Positions 44,635-55,600 of a DNA stretch of 64,000 nt are shown piece after piece. The DNA comes from Bradysia coprophila. Taxonomy: Eukaryota; Arthropoda; Insecta; Diptera; Sciaridae. The stretch is from NCBI RefSeq assembly GCF_014529535.1, contig NW_023503608.1:9288501-9352500 (forward strand), given 5' to 3'. The position numbers and the translations under genes are program-made. A model generated the notes under the pieces. It made no database searches. It was not told the origin of the DNA and saw nothing but the letters and a program-made list of their open reading frames with translations. The first letter of the stretch is position 1. Each line of letters begins with the position of its first letter.

Positions 44635-45689
44635 ATTTTAAGATTATATTCGGTTTGAAAGAAAAATGACAACGGCATCAATCATGGAAGCGAAGAAGTC
44701 TATAAATAAGTGGTGTACAATAGGGTGCTGTAAATGCGACTCTAATATTCCATTCATTGTTAGTCAGTATTCGTCAATGCCAAAAAATTTGCTATACTCA
44801 AAATCAAAATGTGTATTAAGAAGAAAAATTCAACAATAAACGGAAAGAAAGAAAATTTTGTAATAAATTCCGAAACCAACATCCATATTTCATATCTTTC
44901 TTCAATTGTACGAACTGAATCTCCGCCCAGATTAAGTTTTGATTTATTGCAGTTTTATACAAATGAAAATACATTTTTGATAATGCTTTTGTTGGCACCA
45001 GAGTTCAATTGAATATGATTCAGTTCTGGAATGGGAAACATTTTCTTCTTCATCAAAGGTTTCGTATCAATTTATTCCCTAAACTAAAAGTCAGGGTCTT
45101 ACGGATGAAAATCAATTGAAAATGTTTGTCACAAAATGTTCACTTTGAAAATGCATGAACGTAACCAAAAACATTTCGATGAAATGTTTGTCACATTTTT
45201 CAAAAACTTTTCAAACGAAAATGAATAAAGGAGGGAATAAAATTCCAATGTGTACTCTATCTCATAGATATTACCAAAATAATTTTGGTCTCTTCTCTTG
45301 ACGGAGGAACAATCTAGGAGTTATCCAGAAAAGAATTTTTTGCCTGATTTCTTGGTAATTGTTTGGATTGGTTTGGTTGTTCAGGAACTTGGATCTAATG
45401 GCATAATGGCATCTCATTACGTGATAATAATTAATTCGAAATTTCAATTACCATTTCATATGCGTCAGAAAGTAATATATGACAGAGAGTTTCGTATTCC
45501 TCCTTATTATTTTGGGAATCAACGGACGGCAATGCCATTAGTGTGCGAGACTCTTTCTGTGATAGCGATACTAGCCGTAATGTTTTTCCGTGATTGCCGT
45601 GATATGCCTTTACTACAAATGTATATCGGGCGAGTGGGATGCCTGTATATATGCTTGTGGTAATGTATTTGCAATATATCAATATATCA
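44635..45689. other. intergenic, nothing recognised
   Basis: AT-rich. AAAAGTCAGGGTCTTAC at 45086 occurs inverted near 32050, a shared repeat scrap. The 121-codon plus-strand frame from 45298 has no recognisable domain. Confidence 0.4.
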
Positions 45690-47370
45690 ATTCGAAACCG
45701 TCCTTGAAACAACCTTGCTGAATTTTCGTCTGTTCGGTGGTGTAGAACTTGTGCGCATCCGATGCTCGAGGATTAATGTGTAGGGAACACGTTTACGATG
45801 TTGTTTTCGTTGAATGTGGACTTATTTATTTTTCTACTCAAAATTATATTCACCCAACAGAATCTGGATGCCACCTTTCAAGCAGAACGCACGTAACAAT
45901 CCGAGCTTGTGAAATTTGTAGGTTTCCACGGCGGCTTCACACCAAAGCGATTTTAGCGTCAGTGTCAGACATTCGGAATTATCGTTTCCAAGAACATATT
46001 TTTACTTGACTTATTCTTATTCCGACGTTTGTTCGTTTTTTGCAATTCGTCTTGTGCAACCGGTGGAGTCATTGGACCAGTGGTTAGCAGACAATCCAGG
46101 AAATGGCTTAAAGCTGCTGATAAACTTATGAGATCAGTATTTTGCATGTATGCATATAATAAGTGTTTGGCTGCGCGTCTCGGTGTGGACTAAACCTACC
46201 TTGCCCGTTTCTCTTCTATGTACTCATTGAAGAGTATAACCTGAAGTGAATCATAATTTGCCGATCCATGAAGCAATTGTCTTCTTCTCGTCTTTTCTAT
46301 CTACCTCTTAACACATTCATTCCTGAACCCAATACCACATCAGTATACAGTTAAAACAATGCTCTGATCTGATACATCTCGATGAAGAGAAACAGGCAAG
46401 GTAGGTTTAGTCCCAAACACACCGAGACAACTCTTGAACCGAAATCGTATGTAAGTATTCTAGTTTCGGTATCTTAGCTTATAGTCCAGCTACTTTTCAT
46501 AAGTACCGCATATTGATAACGAGGCTGTGCAGTGCTTTGGTTAGTGTTGCACCACACATCGGTGCAGACGTATGATTAATCCCTGATGAAGCTTGGTATT
46601 TGTGTTGTAGCCAAAAATGCTGCGTCCACAACCAATTTCTTTTGTTTTTTCAACGAATTCGGTGCGTCTTCGTTTTCTACATGATTTATTCCCGGAGTGA
46701 AAACTTCCGCATTGAAACGAATATCGAATTCATATTCTTTCAACGAGCCGACGGCTGCACAAGCTCGTCTAACAATATATTTGGAGTCGAGGGTTAGTCA
46801 TCGGACGCAATAGCCTAGGTATATGTTTCCAATAATTTCTTGGCAGCCCATGTGTTAACTGTGGTGGTTTCCTCTAAAGTACCATTGGTTTCATTCAGCG
46901 GATTCGTTTTCAATAGCTTTTGTGTTTGGTTTATTTTTCCTTCCCTCCTCTACCTTCAGCATTTTTGCAGCTTTGATTCGCTGCCAATGAAATGCGGCAT
47001 AATTGATGAATATAACGTGCAGATCGTCAACGAAGGCTTCTAGGAGTTCCTGACGCAAACCACTTAATTTGTGCTTATTCTCAATAGGGAAAACCCATTG
47101 CAGTGACGTCTTTGACAGGTTCAACATCGATATTTTTGAGAAAATTTACATCCGGTGGAAAGGTTCGCAGCAAGCCCAAAATGTAATGACGACCATCGTT
47201 TCCAATAATTCCTTTGCAGTCGACGGAAGAGCATATTTCAATCACTTCTTGTTTATCATTTAACATACCATGGAGGTGAGATCTTCAAATGCTGGCTGGC
47301 TCTGCTCAGCATTTCGAAATCCGTCACAGCAGATTGCTCTTGCTCGCGCTCCAAAATGCCGACTGTATTG
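45690..47370 (-). pseudogene. clu: intronless, broken copy of clueless/CLUH (clustered mitochondria protein)
   Basis: Read on the minus strand from 47370 down, pieces in all three frames line up with CLUH in order: [29 protein letters not shown] and [11 protein letters not shown] (47266-47081), HKLSGLRQELLEAFVDD (47060-46900), [16 protein letters not shown] and QIPSFIRD (46780-46570), TLTKALHS (46550-46500), SLSAALSHFLDCLLTTGPMT and PPVAQDELQ (46140-46040), then [15 protein letters not shown] and [20 protein letters not shown] (to ~45690). There are many frameshifts and stops, and a 252-bp MITE interrupts it. No introns are seen over 1.4 kb of alignable sequence, so a processed retrocopy is likely. 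Both ends of the gene are missing. The intact gene, which helps position and translate mitochondrial mRNAs, must lie elsewhere. Confidence 0.85.
46176..46427. mobile_element. 252-bp MITE with ~40-bp ends, inside the clu pseudogene
   Basis: GTCTCGGTGTGGACTAAACC at 46176 pairs with GGTTTAGTCCCAAACACACC GAGAC ending at 46427, and TACCTTGCCCGTTTCTCTTC with its complement. The right arm has three extra bases. No certain target duplication. Confidence 0.78.
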
Positions 47371-47511
47371 TAAGAAATGAGAGTACGGCGCTGTGGTGCA
47401 GATGTTAAGCAGAATTAAAAATTTAGTCGTGTCAAACATGTTTTTTAACACACAAAGTCAAGTTAAGCTAGTTGCTCCATAACTGCCGTAATTTGCATAA
47501 GAAGAAAGTAT
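47371..47511. other. short spacer
   Basis: Nothing recognised. Confidence 0.4.
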
Positions 47512-47815
47512 GTGAACTTATCTTATTTGATGAATCTGATGCATGCACGTAATGGTGTCACAGATAGCGATGCTCTGGAAGCCAATGCCAGATCGATTAT
47601 TGAATTGTTCGACATTTTGTTGAGAGAAAATTTGAACGAAACGGACCAGATACGGTTCAATACATTTCGATCAACATTTTCCCCGGTTACTGCAGAATTA
47701 CAGAAGAGATGAATCTGTCGAACAACCCGATATGCCATATGAGGCCTTGATCTTTTCGCTGGATTATGAATTGTTCATCATTGAAATAACAAGACAAGAC
47801 TCCAGGCAAATCATT
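47512..47815 (+). pseudogene. coding fragment of unknown family in two frames
   Basis: 47512-47712 reads a plausible helical protein segment (EANARSIIELFDILLRENLN, QIRFNTFRSTF), stops at 47710, and continues in the next frame from 47711 (ESVEQPDMPYEALIFSLDYE, LFIIEITRQDS) to ~47790. The composition and continuity across a one-base shift suggest a decayed gene fragment, not chance. I do not recognise the family. Confidence 0.4.
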
Positions 47816-48059
47816 ATCTGCTGCATCGGATGAACGGCTGCACGTACAATGGGAACTTTCCACTTTGGTGTGGAAGTACCACGAAAGTGGTTAACTTCCC
47901 AAGTATGGGTATAAGTTCATACGGTATTTTTTTTGGCATATCTTTTAGCATATCTTTTCAAAATTTGTTTTTGTTTCCAAAAAATATTTTTGTTTTCAAA
48001 AAAAGTTTTGTAAGTATATAAAGAATTTTGGTTTTCAAAAATAAAGTTTTGTTTTAGTA

Positions 48060-49182
48060 CACAGAGAGAAATCCTGGATTAGATTTAAATCTTTTTCGGA
48101 TTACATATAGGACCAAATTTATTTTTGGATTTAAATCTAATTTTTCGAAAGATTACTTGCATTTAATCTTTCGAAAATAATCTGTCGATGGATTAGATCG
48201 AAATCTTCCAAGAGATTTAAATTTTTTTTATTCTGAAATCAAAAATTTTTTTCCAACATTTATTTGAATATTGAGTCAGATTTACTTGTTTTATTTATTC
48301 TGAAATTGGGAATTTTATTTGTTTAATTGAAATTAAATGTTTTTTTTTTACTTACTTTGATCAGGATTTGAACTCTTTCACCTCGGTACCTCCGTATCTC
48401 CAGTCCTGTACTTTACCACTGAGCTATTGGGTTCTTAATCTTAGCAAGATTTAATTTCGAACCGTTGTTACGGAGATTTTAATCTTTCAAAGATTAAAAA
48501 ATAATCTTCTGAACGAAACCTTTGTACCGACTGAGGTAACCATCATAGTAAACGAGTTCAAATCCTAATCGAAGGCAACATTTTTTTTCTTCATTTTTTA
48601 ATTATTCAATAAACGATTATTATATTTCATAAATCTGGATAATCAACGATAAGGAAGTTGAGCCTGGCAAAAGTATTGAAAAGTAGGAAAATATTATAAT
48701 AAAACGATATTTTGCGTCCCATATTTAATTGTACAATTGATTAAGAAGTATAACGGACCAATTTGCATGGAAGAATTTATTTAATTTTTCAACGATTTTC
48801 AACTCAAAAATCAATATTCCTAAAGAAAAGCAAAAAAAAAGTCTCAAACATTTCTGTGCTGTGGTTTGTAGTTTTACTTTGAATCGCTAACATATGACAA
48901 AAAATTACACATCTACCATCTACTAGATTCTAATCATAAACTCTAGGTACCATAATAACGTTCTTTGAAAAAAACAAATATTTTCGTGGCAAAATGTTCT
49001 ACATTTAACTTCACTTCTCACTGCTACTATCAATTTTAGCCATTTTAATCCGAAATGTAATCTATCGAAAGATTTAAATTTTGTAATCTTTGAAAAAAGA
49101 TTGAAATGAAATCTTTAGAAAAATTTAAAATGTTCGTAATCTTTCCAAAGATTAAACATTTAATCCGACTTTTTTCTCTGTG
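48060..49182. mobile_element. 1.12-kb element with TA duplication, inserted in the Mutator-like arm
   Basis: Starts CACAGAGAGAAA and ends TTTTTTCTCTGTG, with TA at 48058-48059 and 49183-49184. The intact right arm of the host element shows the empty site (GTTTTAGTATATAAGG) with a single TA. Multiple copies of an AATCTTTCGAAAGATTAAA-like palindrome lie near both ends. No coding capacity. Tc1/mariner-type by target site only. Confidence 0.85.
48364..48427 (-). other. tRNA-like pol III box A and box B pair
   Basis: Minus strand has TAGCTCAGTGG (box A) and, 43 nt further on, GTTCAAATCC (box B), the spacing of a tRNA or tRNA-derived SINE. The acceptor and T stems do not pair, so this is not a functional tRNA. 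A second box-B-like GTTCAAATCC at 48556-48565 lies on the plus strand, in mirror position. Confidence 0.4.
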
Positions 49183-49545
49183 TATATAAGGAGTTTGGTT
49201 GAAGAAAAAGTAACAAAACTAAAGTTTTGCTTTTTCTACATATGAGAAAATATGGTAATAATAATTGATTGCAAAGAGAAATAATTTTGAAATGAGAACG
49301 AAAAGAAGATTGAGATAAAAGTGAATAAATGAATGGTAATTTTTTTTAGAGCAACGGATTGAGTTTCCTTTTAAAAATTGCTCTCTCTTTATCTGTTGTG
49401 TTATACATCATTTTCTATGACTTCGCAAAAACTATAAGTTTGTGGATGATTATTGTTATTGAAACAAATCAATGGATCGGTGGTTAGATGTAATATTTTT
49501 GAACTTTTTTTTTTCTGTAGATTCAGTTTTATGTGAAACAAATTA

Positions 49546-49944
49546 GACGAAGCGAGAGAAACAAAAATTAACTCCTAAGTTACCGACACCGTTCCGGCGC
49601 CCGGCTCGCATTGCGGCCCTCCGCTTCGCTCCGGGGCAATGGGCCGGATCGCTCGGCGTGTTAACACGCTTTTTAAGTGCAATGAAAAATGAATTCTGTG
49701 GGGACGAACTAAGCTCCTTTACGGCCAGCGTTTTGATGGATCCTAGGAGATTTATCCTTTTACAAAATGTAACGTAAAGGAGTTTAGTTCGTCCCCACAG
49801 AATTCATTTTTTTACGAAACGAATACCAATTTTCATTGCACATAAAAAGTGTTTTAACACGCCGAGCGATCCGGCCCATTGCCCCGGAGCGAAGCGGAAC
49901 GGTGTCGGTAACTTAGGAGTTAATTTTTTTTCTCTCGCTTCGTC
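49546..49944. repeat. 399-bp GC-rich foldback with ~180-bp arms
   Basis: GACGAAGCGAGAG ... AACTCCTAAGTTACCGACAC on the left mirrors GTGTCGGTAACTTAGGAGTT ... CTCTCGCTTCGTC on the right. The arms also contain GAGCGATCCGGCCCATTGCC and its complement and GGGGACGAACTAAGCTCCTT and its near complement. It stands out from the AT-rich surroundings by base composition. Confidence 0.88.
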
Positions 49945-50252
49945 TCCTTGATTGATCCGTTACGAAATGTAACGTAAAGGCGTTTTGCTCGATTCTAGGA
50001 CATACATCCTTCTACGAAATGGAACATAAGGGCGTTTTACTAGATCCTAGGACATACATCATTTTAGCATACAGTTTAGCAGTCTATTATAGCTAGATAT
50101 GGAAATAATAAATGTATGGAAGAAACAAATCAACAAATTAAAAAGTTGAGAGAATACTTTCAGAAAAATAGAATTTAAAAACGGAGCCTCAAATGGAGAA
50201 AAACAACTAAAAACTGAGATAAAAAATTTAGAAAAGTAGATAGGCGTTGTAT

Positions 50253-51067
50253 AAAAAGGACGTCACGTTTTTTTTCGATTTTTTTGAGGTGGGTCCATCC
50301 TAAATCACACCATGTCCGCTTTCTGATTTTGGGGTCCATCCCCCAAAGCGGAAGTCCGTATAAGGGAAAAGTAAATTCAAGTTAAACATCATAAGTATAT
50401 TCTAAAACCAAAAAAATCACAACAAAAGTCATGGTTCGATAACTGCCGCAGAAGAATCGATTTTTGAGGACTTAGATGACTTTGCATGCTTCGTCCACGT
50501 TGAGAAAAATTTCGATTTCAATTCTATGTCTTTCCACTCAATACATTTTTAGTTCACTAATGGTGAAAATAAACTTTTCTAATGGTGCACAATTCAGATG
50601 ACTTTTGTAAAATCAATTCACAGCTTTTAATAGAGCATGCAATCCTCTACCAATATTCAAAGAGTATCAAACTGTCTTCGTCTTGGACGTATATCACCAT
50701 TGAACAATGGCGAATTTTCGACTTTAGCTGGATTAGCTACGTGGCCAGGTTGTAGAGGGAAGCCATTTTAACACGAATTAGCTTAGAATTAGTCCCTCTA
50801 TCCGTTGCGATAACAATCTGTATTCAAATTGACTCGTGTTCTGGGCGGTCATGTATGCCGAGCGGATCCGGAAACTAAATACAGTTTCGTGTAGTACTCG
50901 AGTCCCTCAATCAGAACATAAAGAAATATCAGAGATGCTAACTTCTTTTAAGTAATTTAACAAAGAGAGGACGTCCGATTTCAGAGAATGTGGGTCCGTC
51001 GCATATGTCAGAACACGTCACGTTTTTCGAAAAGTGGGTCCGTCCCTATGAGCGTGACTTCCTTTTT
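50253..51067. mobile_element. 815-bp element with GGACGTCACG ends
   Basis: AAAAAGGACGTCACG at 50253 pairs with CGTGACTTCCTTTTT ending at 51067. GTGGGTCCATCC just inside the left end recurs, inverted and direct, as GTGGGTCCGTCC near the right end. Similar termini are familiar from insect MITEs. Superfamily uncertain. Confidence 0.55.
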
Positions 51068-51788
51068 GAATGACGGTATACTATGACTCCGTTTTCAATA
51101 AAATTATCTCGCTTTGTTAATTATTTATCTCCGTTTATAAGAAATCTCGAGAAAATTCATTTTTCTGAGTTATCAATTTCTATTTATTGGAAATAAAATT
51201 TCCTTTTCTATGAAATAACTTTCTTTTTTTGGTATATCAAAATTTGCTTTTGGTGATATCAGAATTATTTTTTCGGGTCATCAATTCCTTTTTTTTTGGA
51301 TATCAGAATTCCTTTTTTGGGTATCAATTTCAAATTTCGGTGAATCATAATCATTTTTGGGGATATCAATTTCGAGAGATCAAATTTTTAAAGATTTGAC
51401 ATCTTTATTATTTATTTAAGATATCAAAATTTATTATTTTTTAGTGTATCATGCTGACAGGATATCAAAAATCTTTTTTCAAAACATCGAAAACCTTTTT
51501 TTAGGATAACAAAATCATTTTTCAGTGTATCACTTTAATTCGATGCCTTTCTAAATTATTTCTCTTTGCAATCAATTATTACCATATTTTCTCATATGTA
51601 GAAAAAGCAAAACTTTAGTTTTGTTACTTTTTCTTCAACCAAACTCCTTATATACTAAAACAAAACTTTTTTTTTGAAAACCAAAATTCTTTATATACTT
51701 ACAAAACTTTTTTTGAAAACAAAAATATTTTTTGGAAACAAAAATTTTTTTTGAAAAGATATGCCAAAAAAAATACCGGTAAGTTCAT

Positions 51789-52631
51789 TTGTAAAAGATT
51801 TGGAGAAATTCTTAATAACTATTTATCGTCTCGTTGTTCTATTTCTATTAAAAATTGAATTGTGAAAACACACAAAACAGTTACAGAAATGTGAGCCATT
51901 TACATATCGAAATCCAACTTCTATGGAACAAATAATGTAGACAAGGTTGCTCGAGTGTGTTGATCTGAGCTGTGCACGAGGTCAATAATCGCACTAATAG
52001 TTATTTCCAACATTTCTTCCACAAAAAAGTATTCCATCCGAGCAGAAACTCCTTTAATTAATGAAATCCTTTTTGATATAATCTTCTACAAATCCCGAAT
52101 TTTTTGTTAGGGCTCCTGTAGACTAGCACCTTTACAATGATTTTTGCATAGCGAGTCCTGAATCACATGTAAGCAAGATGCACAAATTAACCAAAAAGTT
52201 GCGTTCAAATCAGTAGGACAAATTGGAACGTTTCATTAGCCTGTATGTACAAAGCGTTTGGGCTCACTTGAAACAATTGTCAAAACTATGAACCATCGAC
52301 AATAACGATCAAAATAAACGACCCGAGCTTTCACTGGTGTTGCCGCATGTAGCAAGTTTTGTGATGGAAAATTTTAGATCGAAAGAAGTAATAGATCCGA
52401 TAATTATAACTGCTGATACTTTAAAATGGTTCGTTGATAATGGTTGGAATCATGGTAAGTTCAAATCAAAAAAATAGATTTTAAATTTTCGAGAAGTTGA
52501 TCCTGTAGATGACAATAACGAAGAAATTCTTTCAAGACGATGACAAACAAATATTAGATGCGTTTCAAAGGTTCAACAATGGAATGGGACTCAATAAAGT
52601 AAACTTCCAACTAACCAAGTAACTGAAATAA
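51789..52631. other. 3' flank of Calx; family-A remnant
   Basis: At 52290-52430 ACCATCGACAATAACGATCA and GAAAGAAGTAATAGATCCGA mark a worn family-A MITE. A 38-codon frame at 52509-52622 follows an acceptor-like CTGTAG but cannot be supported as a gene. Confidence 0.4.
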
Positions 52632-52637
52632 TTTATT
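52632..52637 (-). terminator. polyadenylation signal of Calx
   Basis: AATAAA on the minus strand, 53 bp beyond the stop codon. Confidence 0.6.
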
Positions 52638-52690
52638 GTCTCTGAGTTTAAATACTTACAAATTTCTTAAAACGAAATCGTCACCAATTT

Positions 52691-55600
52691 TTAAAATCCT
52701 TCGACAATTCCATATGCTTCTAGCGTGCTAGTAGTTACATACATAAGCCATATTCCAAACAATACAGCCGACGTCGCATATTTGAGTCCAGCTGGACCAC
52801 CCAGCTCGCCTCCGACTTTCTTGCTGCGTCGAGCTAACAGGATACCAATGGCAATTATAGCTCCTGCTAGGAAGAGAGACAATGTGAACGCCAAGCTGGA
52901 TAAAGAAAAGAAAAATTTATTCTGTGTTTGAGAAGAAAGAAGATAGTTTTTCTTACGTTCCAGGATTAACAACAAATACTTCCCCATGATAAGCATGGTA
53001 AATAGCTGCTAATGTCCATGCCACACCAATTCCAAGAAAGACATTGACCGCGTTGCTGCCGGTAACATTGCCAATACTGTTATCCGCAGTTTTGTCATTG
53101 ATCGCGGAAATTTTACTAGCAAATGTATCTAAAATTGGATGTAATGCATTTTACAATGTATACTCGCTTACATTTCTAGTTACCTGGAAGACTAGTTCCA
53201 GCTGCCACAAATATGATGGCTGTGACGGAATCCTTAATGCCTACAGTGCAACCAAAGTGTGAAGCAACGTCACCGATTATTGCTGTCATGTAACCAATGC
53301 CAATGATAGACACAACAAAGCATACATATCCACCCACCATATCTGAAATAAAATCGCCATAACGTGGAGTTGGAAGGAATCAAGCAAGTTCACAACCTAC
53401 ATACAAAGATCTAGAACTGAAATTACCTGTGGGTGGAATAAAGGCAAATATCAATTTCCAGAACACTGTTATGTAATGCATGATGTAATCCATGCGACTC
53501 GGACCTCCATCATCATCGCTTGAGTCGTCACCTGTAACAGGTAGGTTAGAGTGTAATATACCTATGAAGGTTATGGACAAAATTCAATAACCTGATCTGA
53601 CACTCAACGCATCGATAAACTGTTGCTTGTACGATGACTTGCCAATGAGTATATTGTGATTCACTCTCTGCACCAACTTGTCTACAGTACTCTGAAAGTT
53701 TTTAAATTCTTGTACATGGGTGTCTTAGAGAAACTTTTTTCTGTCTACCTTAAATTCTTTGCTCTCTTTAATTCTTATGCAAACTTTATCATGTTCACCT
53801 AAGGTTGGGCGGCCAAGTAATACCAATTTATCGGTTTCCGTCAGATCTTCTGGCGATTTAGCCTCGGCATATTCAATGGCATCAGCTGTTCATAATTATA
53901 GACAAAAGATTAGCGATGTATATTATAAAGCATTCAGCCTTATGTCCCCCCGATGAAAAATTGGTTTCCCTATGTTCAAAGATTCAATAATAGTAGGTAT
54001 GATTGGGAAACGAATTGCGAGAAAATCCGTCGATATAACTTTATAAAAATGAATTGTACGCCTAAATGGGCGTCCTTAAATATGGTAATGAGGCACAAGC
54101 CCAAAACAATTACTTCTCTCTGCCATCCGAAAAATCAGTCGCAGATAAAAAGGATAAAGTTTTCCTGTTTTATCGTGGAATGTTAAAAATATTTCAGAGC
54201 ACCCATCCATTTATTTACTCGCCACAGCAATTTCAACAAAATGCTGAAGTCGATGTTCTTCGTAATGATAAGTACACTGCTCAATTTTGGCAACCAAATC
54301 ATTAGATCTTTAGATCAGTTGTCGAATCTTTACTTCATTTGTTGTTTCGATATGTTAGGTAAAGGTAGTTAGAATTGATTATTATTCATTTTTATCGTCA
54401 TTATCGACAACATATGGTCTAAACCAACTGTGGAAGGTTATGTTATAGAAAACTGGTAATATTATTCGTGTCCCACATACAAATTCTATTAAGCAAACTT
54501 AGCACCCAAGATGTTTCATTACGAAAAAATCGTACTGAATAAGGACAATAAATCTAAATAAAGTCTAAATTACCGATTGTTCTGGGTTCTCCTAGTTGAA
54601 CGAATAATGTAACATCTTTTTCGTAACGGTTTTCGTCTCTTACAACTAGTTGAATCACCTTCCTGCAAAAAATAGTTCCACGTAATGAGTAATAATTTCA
54701 AATTAATTTTTGGGTAAATAATTTTTAGATCCTCCTAAGAATAGCACTGCTCCCAGCACGAAGATAGAAAATATGCAAGGTCTATGCTTCTTTTGTAACG
54801 ATAGACGACTTGTTTACATTGCATGAGTTAATACATAAGTATCATACAAACAATCTTAAGCAATGGTTTTTATCACTAAAACCTCCAAGTTTGACGTTAA
54901 TCCAATGTTAATACTAGAAGCAGTGCTATGTTCTAAGAAATAAATTTTTAGACTTTTGTGGACTTAATTCGGTAATTGATATTTGCTTGGAGATAGCCCT
55001 AGCCCATGTTACATTCAGGAAAGATAACAATAGGTAGACAATCTGTTCAACTACAACGAATGAATCGTATGTCCAACTTTATCGTTATCAGAAAAACAGA
55101 CAATTCGTCCAATTTCCAATCAGATAATCATCAGATTGATATGTAGTCTACAGCGTCACCAATAATTTAGTCACTTTTGCTCTATTTTTGAGTTAAACGC
55201 CAGGCTTATCGCTTTATCTCTTAGTGGACGTCACTCTGCAGGGAAAGATTGCGGCTCGATCTAACGTTTTTGGGTTGTTCAACAGATAAATCTAGAAATG
55301 TCCGGTTAATCGGTTAATTAGAAATGAATCAATTTTGATTTTGAACTTTTATCGTAATATAGTTTTACTATCGATCAATCACGTCTATACTAAGGTTTTC
55401 GGTATTATCTGTACCCAAATACAAAATAGAAATAACCAGACAAGTTTAAAACCGACATCAAAAAAATTTTGTTACAAATTTTTTGGTAGTGGACTTGCGT
55501 CACGCCCGCTTACTAACGTGCGGGCATGATAATTTTGTAGTCAAGGGAATCTATACAGTCAAATGTTGGTAGCAATGACAACAACTTATTCTTGTATTTT

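Larger units (their letters stand above)
47921..51779. mobile_element. 3.86-kb long-TIR element, Mutator-like, non-autonomous
   Basis: Outer ends CGGTATTTTTTTTGGCATAT and the complement at 51760-51778. The flanks carry a 9-bp direct repeat TAAGTTCAT (47912-47920 and 51780-51788), as for Mutator-like elements. The arms are ~240 bp; the left arm (47921-48059 and 49185-49291) is split by a later insertion while the right arm (51545-51779) is intact. No transposase is seen. The interior holds a 1.1-kb TA-flanked element, a GC-rich foldback and a GGACGTCACG element. Confidence 0.8.

Noticed and set aside
45298-45663. 121-codon plus-strand frame
   Set aside because: Ends close to the clu pseudogene on the other strand; no domain pattern.
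48355-48440. Functional tRNA gene
   Set aside because: Box A and B are present but the acceptor and T stems do not pair.
52509-52622. Small 38-codon gene beside the Calx 3' end
   Set aside because: Acceptor-like site and ATG, but the sequence just upstream is a worn MITE and there is no homology that I can recognise.
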